From assembly GCF_003999375.1 (NCBI RefSeq), contig NZ_RJLC01000017.1, forward strand, positions 372,001 to 436,000: a DNA stretch of 64,000 bases, in the 5' to 3' direction. The notes below the pieces were generated by a model that was not told the DNA's origin, did not search any database, and worked only from the letters and a program-made list of their open reading frames with translations. Shown here piece by piece: positions 10,057-20,360 of this stretch. The position numbers were made by a program, and so were the translations under genes. Each line of letters begins with the position of its first letter. The stretch's first letter is position 1. This DNA comes from Pseudidiomarina mangrovi. GTDB taxonomy: Bacteria > Pseudomonadota > Gammaproteobacteria > Enterobacterales > Alteromonadaceae.

Positions 10057-11337
10057 ATGACACCGTTAGACCTCGAATTTGATCGTCAGCATATTTGGCA
10101 CCCGTACACCTCCTTGCGCCAACCACTCCCGGTTTACCCGGTTGCGGCCGCAGAGGGGTGTGAGTTGATTCTCGCCGATGGACAGCGACTGATTGACGGC
10201 ATGTCATCCTGGTGGGCTGCGATTCATGGCTACAACCACCCTACTCTTAACGCCGCTTTACAACAGCAAGCGCAACGCATGAGCCATGTGATGTTCGGCG
10301 GTATTACCCATCAACCCGCTATTGATCTCGCCAAACGCTTGGTCGAATTGAGTCCCGCGGGGCTCAATAAGGTGTTTTTCGCCGATTCTGGTTCGGTCGC
10401 TATTGAAGTCGCCATCAAGATGGCGGTGCAGTATTGGTTGAGCCGCAATTTACCGGCTAAAAATAGGCTCGCCACCATTCGCGGTGGCTATCACGGCGAT
10501 ACCTTTGCCGCCATGTCGGTGTGTGACCCAGTTAATGGTATGCATAGCCTGTTCGAGGGCAGCCTGCGCCAACAGTTATTTGCGCCACGACCACAATGCC
10601 CGCCGCATGAAGCCTTTGACGCCAGTGCATTGGCGCCATTAGAACAGCTTTTAGCCGCGCATGAGCATGAGTTAGCAGCACTGATCCTTGAGCCTATTGT
10701 GCAAGGCGCTGGCGGCATGCGCTTCTATCACCCCGAGTATTTACGTGGTGCGCGGCAACTTTGTGATCGCTACAATGTGCTATTGATTGCCGATGAAATT
10801 GCCACTGGATTCGGCCGCACCGGTGAACTGTTTGCCTGTGATCATTCTGGTATCAGCCCAGACATTATGTGTTTAGGTAAAGCCCTGACTGGTGGGTATT
10901 TAACTCTAGCTGCGGTATTAGTCGCCGATCATGTCGCCGACACCATTAGTCAAGGCCCAGCTGGCGGCACCTTAATGCATGGCCCGACCTTTATGGGCAA
11001 TCCGTTGGCTTGTGCGGTCGCCTGCGCTTCAATTGATCTGTTACTGGCTAGCCCTTGGCGGCAACGTGTGGCCGCTATCCAGGCACAGTTGCAGGAACAA
11101 TTGCAGCCAGCCAAACAGGCGACTGGGGTACATGAGGTGCGCTGTTATGGCGCCATTGGCGTCATTGAACTCAACCAACCACTCGATGTTGCCGCATTTC
11201 AACGCGACTGTGTTGCCGCCGGTGTTTGGTTGCGACCATTTGGTCGACTACTCTACTGCATGCCACCGCTGACCATCAGCAGCGAACAACTGCAAAAACT
11301 CACCCAACAGATGGTTAAAACCGCTTTTTCCTGCTGA
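10057..11337 (+). CDS. bioA: Adenosylmethionine-8-amino-7-oxononanoate aminotransferase
   Basis: Class III PLP aminotransferase that uses SAM as amino donor to turn KAPA into 7,8-diaminopelargonic acid. The start [19 protein letters not shown] matches E. coli Bio[16 protein letters not shown] is the typical substrate region, [13 protein letters not shown] holds the PLP Asp, and [10 protein letters not shown] holds the PLP Lys. The protein has 426 aa. There is no convincing Shine-Dalgarno before the ATG at 10057, although the N-terminus is fixed by homology. It is divergent from bioBFCD, so the whole biotin set except bioH is here. Confidence 0.95.
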   Translation: MTPLDLEFDRQHIWHPYTSLRQPLPVYPVAAAEGCELILADGQRLIDGMSSWWAAIHGYNHPTLNAALQQQAQRMSHVMFGGITHQPAIDLAKRLVELSPAGLNKVFFADSGSVAIEVAIKMAVQYWLSRNLPAKNRLATIRGGYHGDTFAAMSVCDPVNGMHSLFEGSLRQQLFAPRPQCPPHEAFDASALAPLEQLLAAHEHELAALILEPIVQGAGGMRFYHPEYLRGARQLCDRYNVLLIADEIATGFGRTGELFACDHSGISPDIMCLGKALTGGYLTLAAVLVADHVADTISQGPAGGTLMHGPTFMGNPLACAVACASIDLLLASPWRQRVAAIQAQLQEQLQPAKQATGVHEVRCYGAIGVIELNQPLDVAAFQRDCVAAGVWLRPFGRLLYCMPPLTISSEQLQKLTQQMVKTAFSC

Positions 11338-11367
11338 TTTTACCACTTAGCTACTTGTGTCTTCGGT

Positions 11368-11399
11368 AAAGCGCGGTAACATAGCGCTTTGCCCTTTTT
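11368..11399 (+). terminator. Weak hairpin after bioA; overlaps a possible asnS promoter
   Basis: AAAGCGC (11368-11374) pairs with GCGCTTT (11384-11390) around a nine-base loop, followed by GCCCTTTTT. It may end the bioA transcript. The same stretch holds a possible asnS promoter, TTGTGT (11355-11360) then TAACAT (11377-11382) with a 16-base spacer. Both readings are weak and they could compete. Confidence 0.3.
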
Positions 11400-11428
11400 G
11401 CTACCACTTAAATGGAGTTTGTAGGCCC

Positions 11429-12829
11429 ATGTCGTTCGCTACAGTTGTCGATGTATTATCGGGAAAACGTGCGGTTGGTGAACAAGTCACCGTGCGCGGT
11501 TGGGTGCGTACCCGCCGTGATTCAAAAGCCGGTATCTCGTTTATCAATGTGCATGATGGTTCATGTTTTGATGCTATTCAGGCTGTTATTCCCAATACCA
11601 TCAGCAATTATGACGCCGATGTACTGCGCCTCACCACTGGCTGTAGTGTTGCCGTAACCGGCACTGTTGCGGAATCAGCAGGCCAGGGTCAAGCCTTTGA
11701 ACTGCAAGCTACGGCTATCGAGGTGTTTGGTTTTGTTGAAGACCCAGATACCTATCCGATGTCGCCAAAACCGCACTCCATGGAATATTTGCGTGAGTTT
11801 GCCCATTTGCGCGCGCGTACTAATATTACCGGCGCCGTCATGCGTGTGCGTAACTGTCTGTCGCAAGCCCTTCACCGCTTTTTTCATGAGCGCGGCTATT
11901 TGTGGGTGGCAACGCCAATTATTACCGCCTCAGATGCTGAGGGTGCAGGTGAATTATTCCGCGTATCGACCCTCGATATGCTCAACTTACCTCGTACCGA
12001 ACAGGGCGCTGTAGATTACAGCAAAGACTTCTTTGGCAAAGAGGCGTTTCTGACTGTTTCAGGTCAGTTAAACGTTGAGACCTACGCCTGTGCGTTGTCT
12101 AAAGTGTATACCTTTGGCCCTACCTTCCGCGCCGAAAATTCCAATACCAGCCGTCACTTAGCTGAGTTTTGGATGGTCGAGCCAGAAGTTGCCTTTGCTG
12201 GCTTAGATGATATTGCCTATTTGGCCGAAGACATGCTCAAGTACGCCATCAATGCGGTGTTAACTGAGCGTGCTGATGATATGGCATTCTTCCAGCAGCG
12301 CGTTGATAAAGACGTGCTTAATCGCCTCAATCATGTGGTAAGTAACAAGTTTGTACACATGGATTACACCGATGCAGTGACTATTTTGCAAAACTGCGGC
12401 AAAAAGTTCGATTACCCAGTGCAATGGGGTACCGATTTACAATCCGAGCATGAGCGCTATTTAGCCGAAGTGCACGTGGGTGCGCCGGTAGTGTTGAAAA
12501 ACTATCCGAAGGACATCAAAGCCTTCTATATGCGCCAAAACGATGATGGTAAAACGGTTGCGGCGATGGATATTTTAGCGCCAGGTATTGGCGAAATTAT
12601 TGGTGGCAGTGCCCGTGAAGAACGTCTTGAGCGTCTTGATCAGCGCATGAGCGAGATGAACCTGCCGCTGGAACAGTACAGCTGGTATCGTGACTTGCGC
12701 CGCTACGGCACCGTTCCACACGCTGGCTTTGGCCTTGGTTTTGAGCGTTTGGTCACCTATGTGACTGGAATGGGCAACATTCGCGATGTGATCCCATTCC
12801 CTCGCGCGCCAAAAACCGCAGATTTCTAA
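11429..12829 (+). CDS. asnS: Asparaginyl-tRNA synthetase
   Basis: Class IIb aminoacyl-tRNA synthetase charging tRNA-Asn. The N-terminal OB-fold anticodon domain contains [19 protein letters not shown]. Class II motif 2 lies in [21 protein letters not shown], and motif 3 in [15 protein letters not shown] near the C-terminus. The open frame extends upstream to 11357, but the ATG at 11429 gives [10 protein letters not shown], which aligns with the E. coli start and yields 466 aa. It converges on the nitroreductase gene with only 12 bp between the stops. Confidence 0.96.
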   Translation: MSFATVVDVLSGKRAVGEQVTVRGWVRTRRDSKAGISFINVHDGSCFDAIQAVIPNTISNYDADVLRLTTGCSVAVTGTVAESAGQGQAFELQATAIEVFGFVEDPDTYPMSPKPHSMEYLREFAHLRARTNITGAVMRVRNCLSQALHRFFHERGYLWVATPIITASDAEGAGELFRVSTLDMLNLPRTEQGAVDYSKDFFGKEAFLTVSGQLNVETYACALSKVYTFGPTFRAENSNTSRHLAEFWMVEPEVAFAGLDDIAYLAEDMLKYAINAVLTERADDMAFFQQRVDKDVLNRLNHVVSNKFVHMDYTDAVTILQNCGKKFDYPVQWGTDLQSEHERYLAEVHVGAPVVLKNYPKDIKAFYMRQNDDGKTVAAMDILAPGIGEIIGGSAREERLERLDQRMSEMNLPLEQYSWYRDLRRYGTVPHAGFGLGFERLVTYVTGMGNIRDVIPFPRAPKTADF

Positions 12830-12841
12830 CCCACAGTAGTC

Positions 12842-13396
12842 TTAGCTACCCCAGAATTGCACCTTGCCAGACCAATCTTTGTCTGGCTTGGTGGGGGTAT
12901 CTACCGCAGGTGTTCCAACATACATAAAGCCAATAATCGCCTCGTTGTCGTGCAGCTTTAACTGTTGCTTTAACAGTGTACTTTCAGTCAGCCAACCAGT
13001 CCGCCAAATCGCTCCTAAACCCTGAGCAAATGCGGCTTGCTGGAGCAAACTGGTGGCGCAAGCAGCACTCGCTAATTGCTCCCATTGTGGCACTTTGTCA
13101 TGCTGCTGATAGTGTGCAAGCGCAACAATCACTAGGGGCGCGCGTAGCGGCAGTTGCTGGGCCCGTTCAACCTCAAGCGGGTTGAGTTGCTGCTGCTGTG
13201 CCGCTTGACCGAAGAACTGTGCTAACACCGGCAACTGGTGCTGGTTAAATACTATAAAACGGTAAGGCATAAGCTGACCATGGTCTGGTGCCCGTGCCGC
13301 TGCACTGAACATCACCTGCAGTTGCTCAGCACTTGGCGCCGGCGCCTGCAAACGTGGCATAGATGAGCGTTTTGTTAATAACTCCAGTGCTAACAT
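12842..13396 (-). CDS. ydjA: YdjA-type NAD(P)H nitroreductase
   Basis: Small FMN-dependent nitroreductase-family protein similar to E. coli YdjA. LALELLTKRSSMPRL at the N-terminus is the FMN phosphate-binding region, followed by RAPDHGQLMPYRFIVF; the C-terminal part has GLGAIWRTG. The physiological substrate of YdjA is not established. I prefer the ATG at 13396 (184 aa), which matches E. coli YdjA, over the TTG two codons upstream; AAGG is about ten bases away. The ydjA-sppA-ansA neighbourhood is the same as in E. coli. Confidence 0.88.
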   Translation of the reverse strand: MLALELLTKRSSMPRLQAPAPSAEQLQVMFSAAARAPDHGQLMPYRFIVFNQHQLPVLAQFFGQAAQQQQLNPLEVERAQQLPLRAPLVIVALAHYQQHDKVPQWEQLASAACATSLLQQAAFAQGLGAIWRTGWLTESTLLKQQLKLHDNEAIIGFMYVGTPAVDTPTKPDKDWSGKVQFWGS

Positions 13397-13535
13397 ACAC
13401 AATCGACCTTATCGTTTCTGCAAGGCCTCTAGCTTAGCAAAAGATCACGCTCTGTTACATTCTCTGACTAGTGATTCGGCTAATTCTTAAGTATGCTTGC
13501 TGCACGTTAATTTTTAATCATAGGAAGCTTCGATA

Positions 13536-15389
13536 ATGAGCGCTATTGCTAACGTCTTTGGTAAGCTGTTTGGCCTCTTGAACAGCATTCGGAAGATCAT
13601 TCTTAATGTGATTTTCTTTGTTGTGTTGGCGGCATTGGTAGTGCTGATCTTCGCTGAGGATGAGCCTATTGTGGTTCCAGAGAACGGTATGCTTGTGCTT
13701 AACTTGCGTGGCAGCTTGGTAGAACAAAAAACCTACGTCGACCCTATCGATGAATTCTTTGACGGAGCATTTGGCGGTAGCGGTACCCCACCTGAAACAC
13801 TACTCAGTGAGGTACTGGAAAGTATTGAGTTAGCCACTAATGATGCGCGTATCAGTGGTATCTACCTTGATTTACGTGGCTTTTCGGGCGCCGGTTTAAA
13901 CAAATTGCAATTGGTTGCCGAGGCCCTGACTAAATTTCGGCAGAGTGGTAAACCAGTGCGCACCTATGCCGATTTCTATTCACAGCCACAATACTACCTC
14001 GCCGCTCATGCTGATTTCATTGGTATGAACCCGCTCGGTGGCATGATGTTTGAAGGCTTTGGCGGCTACCGCTTGTATTACAAAGATTTGCTCGAAAAAC
14101 TCAAAATCAGCACACACGTATTTAAGGCGGGAGATTTTAAATCAGCGGTTGAACCATATATTCGTAACGATATGTCAGAGCAAGCTAGGCTTGCCAATAA
14201 AGAGCTCTATGACGCTCTGTGGGTAGCTTACCTGAACGGCTTAACCAACCAACGTGATCTCGATGCCCGAGTTCTGAGTGGTAGTATGGATGACTTCCGC
14301 GCCGCTATGAGCGAATACAATAACGATATGGCACAATTTGCTCTGCAATCGGGTTTGGTCGATGAATTGCTAACCCGTGAAGCATTTCGGCAGCAGCAAA
14401 TCGCCCTAACCGGCCTTGATGAAGAGTCGGATACGTGGAAGCAAATCAACCACAATAGTTACTTACAAGCGCAACAACAAGACAATGTCGAGATCGAGCA
14501 AGGCGATAGCGCTGAAATCGCTTTAGTAGTTGCCCGTGGCGTGATTATGGATGGCCGTCAGCGCGCCGGCAGTATTGGTGGCGATAGTACCGCTGCCCTA
14601 CTGCGCAAAGCGCGTTTGAACGAAAATACTAAAGCCGTGGTATTGCGCATCGATAGTCCTGGTGGCAGTGGCTTTGCTTCTGAGGTGATTCGTCAAGAAG
14701 TATTAGAGCTGCAAAAAGCCGGTATCCCGGTTATCGCTTCGATGAGTTCAGTCGCAGCTTCAGGCGGCTATTGGATTGCCGCCAGCGCCGATGAAATTTG
14801 GGCCTCACCCAATACCATTACTGGTTCTATCGGCGTGTTCAGTATGTTCTTTACCGGTGAGCGTGCATTGGCCGAGATTGGTGTATACAACGATGGCTAT
14901 CACACCACCGAGCTACCCATTATTGATGTGACACGTGGGCTGACCGATGAAGCACGCGATGTGATCCAGCTAAGCATCAATAAATTTTATCGTGACTTTG
15001 TCAGTATGGTTGCTGACAGCCGCGGCATGACCTATGACGCAGTTCATGCGGTGGCGCAGGGTCGTGTATGGACTGGCGCGAAAGCGCAAGAACTCGGCTT
15101 AGTGGATCAACTCGGTGAACTTGATGATGCTATCTCGGCTGCTGCGCAGCGCGCTGAAATCAGCGACTACCAAGTAGTTGTAGTCGAGGAAGAATTGAGT
15201 GCTCGCGAGCAATTCTTGCATAGTATGTTTGGCGACGCACAGGTATTATTACCCGATAGCATGTTGACTCCGAGCATCAGCCCAATTGAACAAGAGTTAC
15301 GCCATGTATGGCAACAATTGAGCGTGCTGCAACAGTTTAATGATCCGCGTGGCAGCTACGCTTTGTGTGAGCTTTGTCCAACGGATTAA
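13536..15389 (+). CDS. sppA: Signal peptide peptidase SppA, 67K long form
   Basis: Inner-membrane serine peptidase that digests cleaved signal peptides. One membrane segment (about residues 20-40, IILNVIFFVVLAALVVLIF) anchors a tandem protease fold. The general-base Lys is expected in FKAGDFKSAVEPY, about residue 200, in the N-terminal half. The nucleophile Ser is in MSSVAASGGYW in the C-terminal half. At 617 aa it is the long, two-domain type. AGGAAG lies eight bases before the ATG. It is followed after 17 bp by ansA, probably as one transcript. Confidence 0.94.
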   Translation: MSAIANVFGKLFGLLNSIRKIILNVIFFVVLAALVVLIFAEDEPIVVPENGMLVLNLRGSLVEQKTYVDPIDEFFDGAFGGSGTPPETLLSEVLESIELATNDARISGIYLDLRGFSGAGLNKLQLVAEALTKFRQSGKPVRTYADFYSQPQYYLAAHADFIGMNPLGGMMFEGFGGYRLYYKDLLEKLKISTHVFKAGDFKSAVEPYIRNDMSEQARLANKELYDALWVAYLNGLTNQRDLDARVLSGSMDDFRAAMSEYNNDMAQFALQSGLVDELLTREAFRQQQIALTGLDEESDTWKQINHNSYLQAQQQDNVEIEQGDSAEIALVVARGVIMDGRQRAGSIGGDSTAALLRKARLNENTKAVVLRIDSPGGSGFASEVIRQEVLELQKAGIPVIASMSSVAASGGYWIAASADEIWASPNTITGSIGVFSMFFTGERALAEIGVYNDGYHTTELPIIDVTRGLTDEARDVIQLSINKFYRDFVSMVADSRGMTYDAVHAVAQGRVWTGAKAQELGLVDQLGELDDAISAAAQRAEISDYQVVVVEEELSAREQFLHSMFGDAQVLLPDSMLTPSISPIEQELRHVWQQLSVLQQFNDPRGSYALCELCPTD

Positions 15390-15406
15390 GTAGCCGAAGG
15401 ACAATT

Positions 15407-16423
15407 ATGACCGCACCACGTAAACGCATTTACGTCGCCTATACCGGCGGTACTATTGGTATGCAAAAATCGGCACAGGGGTATATTCCTGTGCCAGGTT
15501 TTTTATCTGAATGCGTGGGCAATATGCCCGAGTTCTTTCGGCCAGAAATGCCCGAATTTACCATCTCTGAATACGCCCCATTAATGGATTCATCCGACAT
15601 GACGCCAGCCGATTGGCTGCATATTGCCGAGGATATCCAACGTAATTACCATGAGTATGATGGCTTCGTTATCTTACATGGTACTGACACCATGGCTTAT
15701 ACTGCCTCAGCACTGTCGTTTATGTTTGAGAATTTGGCTAAACCGGTAATCATTACTGGCTCACAAATTCCGCTGGCAGCGTTGCGTTCTGATGGCCAAA
15801 CTAATCTATTGAATGCCTTATATATAGCTGCTAACTACCCTATTCATGAAGTCGCGTTATTCTTCAATAACCTGCTCTATCGCGGTAATCGTGCCACTAA
15901 AGCCGATGCCAATGGCTTCCAAGCATTTGACTCGCCTAACTTTCCAGCCTTACTCGAGGCCGGTATTCAAATCAACGTCGTGGAAGGTCAGATTCAACCC
16001 TTAGGTCAACAGCCGCTGCAGCTGACAGCGGTAACGCCACAAGCAATTGGCGTAGTGACCTTGTACCCCGGTATTTCTGCCAAGATCGTGGATAACTTAT
16101 TGCAGCAGCCGGTAAAGGCCCTGATCTTACAAAGTTACGGGGTTGGTAACGCGCCACAGAACCCGCAATTACTCGCCAGCATAGAACGTGGTATCCAAGC
16201 CGGTGCTATCGTACTGAACCTCACCCAATGTTTTAAAGGCAAAGTAAATATGGGCGGCTATGCTACGGGTAATGCCTTAGCGCAAATTGGTGTCGTCAGC
16301 GGTCATGACATGACCATAGAAGCGGCTTTAACCAAACTCCACTATCTGCTTTCACAATCCTTGCCAAGCGCAGAAATTCGAACCTTGCTCGAAACCAATC
16401 TACGTGGCGAATTATCTGCATAA
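15407..16423 (+). CDS. ansA: Type I (cytoplasmic) L-asparaginase
   Basis: Hydrolyses asparagine to aspartate and ammonia in the cytoplasm. The N-terminal catalytic Thr lies in YVAYTGGTIGM and the second Thr in LHGTDTMAYTASALSF. There is no signal peptide, and the sequence follows E. coli AnsA closely (PLMDSSDMTPADW), so this is type I. The open frame reaches back to 15374 inside sppA, but the ATG at 15407, with AAGGA just upstream, gives the family start and 338 aa. The gene is followed by a hairpin-rich spacer and converges on tatD. Confidence 0.93.
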   Translation: MTAPRKRIYVAYTGGTIGMQKSAQGYIPVPGFLSECVGNMPEFFRPEMPEFTISEYAPLMDSSDMTPADWLHIAEDIQRNYHEYDGFVILHGTDTMAYTASALSFMFENLAKPVIITGSQIPLAALRSDGQTNLLNALYIAANYPIHEVALFFNNLLYRGNRATKADANGFQAFDSPNFPALLEAGIQINVVEGQIQPLGQQPLQLTAVTPQAIGVVTLYPGISAKIVDNLLQQPVKALILQSYGVGNAPQNPQLLASIERGIQAGAIVLNLTQCFKGKVNMGGYATGNALAQIGVVSGHDMTIEAALTKLHYLLSQSLPSAEIRTLLETNLRGELSA

Positions 16424-16444
16424 ATTCACTAATTGAAAATTAGG

Positions 16445-16482
16445 CAAAAAAAGGCTCGGGATCAATTGGAAGGATCCCGAGC
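16445..16482 (-). terminator. Intrinsic terminator of the plsX-to-tatD gene run
   Basis: GCTCGGGATC (16454-16463) pairs perfectly with GATCCCGAGC (16473-16482) around a nine-base loop. A run of seven A lies at 16446-16452 on the plus strand, so on the minus strand the stem is followed by CC and seven T. It therefore terminates leftward transcription coming from tatD, not the rightward ansA transcript. Confidence 0.75.
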
Positions 16483-16492
16483 TCAGGGGAAT

Positions 16493-16600
16493 GGCTCAAT
16501 CAGGTTGAGCCGTGCGCTAACTCGAAATTATTCGAGGGGTAAAAACTAGTCTAGACCGCTATGGCTAAAATGCTAATTTTTTCTGCATATTTTTTATGCA
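16493..16600. other. Cluster of further hairpins between ansA and tatD
   Basis: GGCTCAA/TTGAGCC (16493-16499 with 16505-16511), CTCGAA/TTCGAG (16521-16526 with 16531-16536) and TGCATA/TATGCA (16584-16589 with 16595-16600) are perfect inverted repeats with four- or five-base loops. None is followed by a good T run for a plus-strand terminator. They could be 3'-end structures or part of a small RNA; no promoter was identified. Confidence 0.4.
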
Positions 16601-16615
16601 ATTTTTAAGCAAAGA

Positions 16616-17413
16616 CTAACTCGGTAGCGAACCACGCTGCGCACGACCAAATAATTGATAGAAATTTTGGCTAGTGTGTTCGGCGACTTGTTCAATCGTC
16701 AATCCTTTCACCTCAGCAATACAACGGGCTACATCGGCCACATAAGCCGGCTGATTTTGTTTACCACGGTGTGGTACCGGTGCTAACCACGGGCTGTCTG
16801 TTTCAATCAACAAACGCTCTATCGGTAACGCCTTGACCACATCACGCAGCGCTTTGGCGTTGGCAAAACTGACAATCCCTGAAATTGATATATAAAAGCC
16901 CAGTTGTTCAATGGCTTGCTCTGCCATAGCCAGTGACTCCGTAAAACAATGCAACACGCCACCGCAGTGCTCGGCGCCACCATTACGAAGGATATCTAGG
17001 GTATCTTGCTGGGCGTCACGGGTGTGAATAATCAACGGCTTCTCAAGCTGCCGTGCCACCTCAACATGGTAACTAAAGCTTTGTTGCTGTTGTGCTTTAG
17101 TATCGGCGGCATAAAAATAATCAAGCCCGGTTTCACCTATGGCTACCACGTTATCTTGTTGCGCATAGGCCAATAATTGCTCGCGTGCCAGATCATGCTC
17201 AGCGATATAAAGCGGATGCGCCCCACAAGAAATGACTACTTCGGGATAATCTGCTACTAAGGCTTGCATGGCCGGAAATTCTTCCAGAGTCACGCCAATA
17301 CAGAGCATGCGCTCTACTTTAGCGGCTTTCGCTTGGGCAATGACGTTGGCAAATTGACCATCAAACAAGCTTAAATCGAGCTTGTCGAGGTGACAGTGAG
17401 AATCAATAAACAC
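16616..17413 (-). CDS. TatD-family metal-dependent DNase (YcfH-like)
   Basis: TIM-barrel hydrolase of the TatD family with metal ligands in DSHCHLD at the N-terminus, an ETGLDYFY Glu, HTRDAQQD and LHCFTES His residues and the ETDSPWL Asp. Family members have 3'-5' exonuclease or D-aminoacyl-tRNA deacylase activity. The synteny (tmk-holB-pilZ-tatD) identifies it as the YcfH orthologue. Translation starts at a GTG at 17413 with AGGAG seven bases upstream. It is the last gene of the run and is followed by a terminator. Confidence 0.9.
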   Translation of the reverse strand: MFIDSHCHLDKLDLSLFDGQFANVIAQAKAAKVERMLCIGVTLEEFPAMQALVADYPEVVISCGAHPLYIAEHDLAREQLLAYAQQDNVVAIGETGLDYFYAADTKAQQQQSFSYHVEVARQLEKPLIIHTRDAQQDTLDILRNGGAEHCGGVLHCFTESLAMAEQAIEQLGFYISISGIVSFANAKALRDVVKALPIERLLIETDSPWLAPVPHRGKQNQPAYVADVARCIAEVKGLTIEQVAEHTSQNFYQLFGRAQRGSLPS

Positions 17414-17424
17414 GACTACTCCTA

Positions 17425-17751
17425 CTACATGGTCGCGGTGGGTGTACCAGAATTACCCAAGTTAGCTAATTTAGTCTCAATACGATTGCGTAAATGCGAC
17501 TTATCGTCTTTGAATTGAATACCAATACCACGTTGTTCTGAGCGCCCTGCCGTAGCCGGCGACAACCACACCACCGTACCTTTCACCAAGGTATCCTCAG
17601 TATCACCGGGCAAGCGCACCACGACGGTTAATTCATCAGCCAATTTAAAGCGTTCTTCGGTGGCCAGAAACAGCGCACCGTGCTTGATAAATGGCATATA
17701 AGCCCGCCGCAGTTGCTCTTCGGTTTCAATAGTAAGCCGTTTGACTGCCAT
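17425..17751 (-). CDS. pilZ: PilZ-type type IV pilus assembly protein
   Basis: Single PilZ domain of 108 aa resembling Pseudomonas aeruginosa PilZ: YMPFIKHGALFLATEERFKLADEL is followed by KGTVVWLSP and GIGIQF. The RxxxR and (D/N)xSxxG residues that bind cyclic di-GMP in other PilZ domains are not evident, as in the pilus PilZ, which acts through protein contacts in the type IV pilus machinery. It lies between holB and tatD, its place in pseudomonads; E. coli lacks it. No other pilus gene is in the window. Confidence 0.85.
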   Translation of the reverse strand: MAVKRLTIETEEQLRRAYMPFIKHGALFLATEERFKLADELTVVVRLPGDTEDTLVKGTVVWLSPATAGRSEQRGIGIQFKDDKSHLRNRIETKLANLGNSGTPTATM

Positions 17752-17752
17752 A

Positions 17753-18706
17753 TTATCGCCACCTCGCCCATAACGATTGCACCAGCAAGGCGCCGTTTAA
17801 GCCGCTCTGCTCAGTTGCCATTTTGCGCGTAGCATAACACGATTTCAACCATTCGCTGAACTGGCTCGCAGATATCTGCTGCTGCTTCAGCCATGGCTTG
17901 GCCATCGCTAATAAACTCGGTTGACGCAACTGTTCAACAGGTAAACCTTGTTGAATGCGCAGTAAGTCTCCGAGCAACTGTTCACTGGCATCGAGCCAAC
18001 TCGACCAGTCACCGCGATCCAGATCGGGCCAGCGTTGCTGACCAAACCATGCAGTTGCCAACACAGTGACGCGATCAGCAGGAAAGTCATTGTTTTCAAT
18101 CCAACGCAGCACCTGCACTGGCGCTTGTGGATGTTGCTGCAATAACTGCAATTCTACCGCGCTCGGGTGACGTTGTAAGTGCTGCGCTAACCACTGCTGC
18201 AAAATACTCAGCTCAGGTGGGCTAATCACATGAATCTGCATGCGACTGCGCAACGTCGGTAGCAAACTCGAGACGCGCCGAGGGCTGAGGATAAAATAGG
18301 TATCGGCGGTTGGCTCTTCCAAGGTTTTTAGCAGAGCATTAGCGGCGGTCACCGTCATCCGATCGGCTTGATTGATCCACACCACTTTGCCACCAAATTG
18401 ATTGGCAGTATGCTGTAATTGTGAGGTCAGCTCGCGAATTACATCCACCCCAATAGCCTTATCATCGACGCTATCCAAAGCATAGTAATCGGGATGACTA
18501 CCAGCCGCGGCCAATAAACAGCTTTTACAGCGTCCACAGGCTTGTTGCTGAGGTTGCTGACATAACAACAAGCGCACAAACTGTTGGATCAACCGATCAC
18601 TACCCAATTCGGGTTGCCAAGCAATGCAGTGCGCATGGCTCAAACGTTGTTGCGCTAAATCATTGCGTAAAGTCAGCCATAACGGTCGTAGCCAGGGCAA
18701 CTGCAC
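17753..18706 (-). CDS. holB: DNA polymerase III delta' subunit
   Basis: Clamp-loader subunit that helps load the beta clamp at replication forks. The zinc site is visible as CQQPQQQACGRCKSC, with four Cys in the spacing of E. coli delta'. HPDYYAL, LKTLEEPTADTYFIL and the SRM (SRMQIHV) motif are typical; like E. coli delta', it lacks a proper P-loop. A TTG at 18721 is in frame inside tmk, but the GTG at 18706, two bases after the tmk stop with GGGGGT upstream, is the better start (317 aa). Confidence 0.92.
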   Translation of the reverse strand: MQLPWLRPLWLTLRNDLAQQRLSHAHCIAWQPELGSDRLIQQFVRLLLCQQPQQQACGRCKSCLLAAAGSHPDYYALDSVDDKAIGVDVIRELTSQLQHTANQFGGKVVWINQADRMTVTAANALLKTLEEPTADTYFILSPRRVSSLLPTLRSRMQIHVISPPELSILQQWLAQHLQRHPSAVELQLLQQHPQAPVQVLRWIENNDFPADRVTVLATAWFGQQRWPDLDRGDWSSWLDASEQLLGDLLRIQQGLPVEQLRQPSLLAMAKPWLKQQQISASQFSEWLKSCYATRKMATEQSGLNGALLVQSLWARWR

Positions 18707-18708
18707 GG

Positions 18709-19341
18709 TTAGTACCCCCAATGCCGCAGCTGTTCGGTAAGCGCCGCCGTGAGTTGCTGTTGCACCGCACTAATATCACGTCCGGCATCAATCACCACGA
18801 TGCTAGGGTCGGCTGCCGCTAGCTCTAGATAACGCGCCCGGGTGCGCTCAAAAAAACTCAGATGCTCTTGTTCAATGCGGTCTAGATCGCCACGTTGCCG
18901 TGCCCGCTGTAGGCCAACTGCTGGGTCTATATCTAACAGCAAGGTCAAATCCGGTTTAAAATCGCCCAGCACCAACTGTTTTAATTGCTGTAATAGCGTA
19001 TCGCCTAATTGCCGGCCACCGCCTTGATAGGCACGTGATGATAAATCATGACGGTCACCCACCACCCAATGACCCTCAGCCAATGCGGGTTTGATGACAT
19101 TAGTGACTAATTGTACGCGGCTGGCATACATCAGTAATAATTCTGTTTGTTCGGCAATATGCTCCTGCCAATGCTGCTTGACCAGCCCGCGCAGGGCCTC
19201 AGCTAATGGCGTACCGCCCGGCTCTCGGACTGTTTTCAACGGCAGTTTATAATGCTCCAATAGCGCACAAACGTGCGCCATAGCGGTACTTTTACCCGCC
19301 CCTTCTAGACCTTCAATGACAATAAATTTTCCAGCTGTCAT
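18709..19341 (-). CDS. tmk: Thymidylate kinase
   Basis: Phosphorylates dTMP to dTDP. The P-loop is [12 protein letters not shown] near the N-terminus, followed by the DR(H/Y/S) motif in [17 protein letters not shown] and the LID region [12 protein letters not shown]. It has 210 aa, as usual. The gene starts 2 bp after the mltG stop-side boundary and is followed directly by holB, as in E. coli. Confidence 0.95.
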   Translation of the reverse strand: MTAGKFIVIEGLEGAGKSTAMAHVCALLEHYKLPLKTVREPGGTPLAEALRGLVKQHWQEHIAEQTELLLMYASRVQLVTNVIKPALAEGHWVVGDRHDLSSRAYQGGGRQLGDTLLQQLKQLVLGDFKPDLTLLLDIDPAVGLQRARQRGDLDRIEQEHLSFFERTRARYLELAAADPSIVVIDAGRDISAVQQQLTAALTEQLRHWGY

Positions 19342-19343
19342 GC

Positions 19344-20360
19344 TTAGCGTTGCTTCCGTTGATAGCGATTGACCGCTTGCTGATGTTGCTCATAGGTTTG
19401 CGAGAATACATGCCCACCACTGCCATCTGCAACAAAGTAAAAATAATCACTCTGCGCTGGCTGTGCCGCAGCTGCTAAACTGGCGCGGCTAACCATGGCA
19501 ATGGGTGTTGGCGGCAGGCCAGCAATACGGTAGGTATTATAAGGCGTTTCTTGACGCAAATGAACGCGGGTCAAGTTGCCGTCAAAATCGTCAATACCAT
19601 AAATAGTGGTTGGGTCAGATTGTAAGCGCATGTTGGCGTTGAGACGATTCACAAACACCGAACTAACCAGAGCGCGCTCGCCGTCCATACCGGTCTCTTT
19701 TTCTATGATCGAGGCCATAATCAGCAGTTCATAGGGGTTTTTATAGGGTAAGTTGTCGGCGCGCTGTTGCCATTGTAGTTGCAGCTCAGCCAACAATTTT
19801 TGATGCGCTTGGCGCAATAGCGTGAGGTCGTCACTGTAGGCTTGATAACTAAAGGTATCGGGCATCAACAAGCCTTCCAGGCTCAAATAGGTCGCGGCTG
19901 GGCCGGCAATCGCCTTCAGCAGTTCATTCTCATTCAACTGCTGACTGCGCCCTTGCAGGTATGGATGTTGCTGCAATTGTTGCTGCCACTGCCGCCACGT
20001 TTGACCTTCAATCAGGGTGATCTGGAATTGGTGCTGCTGGCCCTGCTCAAGGCGTTGCCAGAAACTGCGCAAGGTTAGCCCGGGCTCAAGCTGATACACC
20101 CCCGCTTTAAGGTGTGCAGGATTAACCCAGATACGGCTACTGTAATAGGCCAAACGTGGAAATTTGAGTAAATTCTCGCGCGCTAATAAGCGCACTGTCG
20201 TGCCAGCATTGGCACCGCGGCTAATTTCGAGTAATTGACCGTGCTGTAAGTTGCTCAGTGGCTGTTGCAGTAACCACCAACTGGCCGCCAAGCCGATGCT
20301 GATCACCAGCATCGCCATTGTCAACAGGCTTATGAGGATACGTTTGACTGCCACCAACAT
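19344..20360 (-). CDS. mltG: Endolytic murein transglycosylase
   Basis: YceG/MltG cleaves nascent glycan strands at the inner membrane and sets glycan chain length. One N-terminal membrane segment (about residues 7-30) is followed by a LysM-like region and the catalytic domain. [10 protein letters not shown] holds the catalytic Glu, and [25 protein letters not shown] and [15 protein letters not shown] are conserved blocks. The ATG at 20360 overlaps pabC by 31 bp, so translation may be coupled. Confidence 0.94.
   Translation of the reverse strand: MLVAVKRILISLLTMAMLVISIGLAASWWLLQQPLSNLQHGQLLEISRGANAGTTVRLLARENLLKFPRLAYYSSRIWVNPAHLKAGVYQLEPGLTLRSFWQRLEQGQQHQFQITLIEGQTWRQWQQQLQQHPYLQGRSQQLNENELLKAIAGPAATYLSLEGLLMPDTFSYQAYSDDLTLLRQAHQKLLAELQLQWQQRADNLPYKNPYELLIMASIIEKETGMDGERALVSSVFVNRLNANMRLQSDPTTIYGIDDFDGNLTRVHLRQETPYNTYRIAGLPPTPIAMVSRASLAAAAQPAQSDYFYFVADGSGGHVFSQTYEQHQQAVNRYQRKQR

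Noticed and set aside
16454-16482. Terminator for ansA on the plus strand
   Set aside because: The stem is perfect, but the T run exists only for the minus strand, so it was assigned to tatD.
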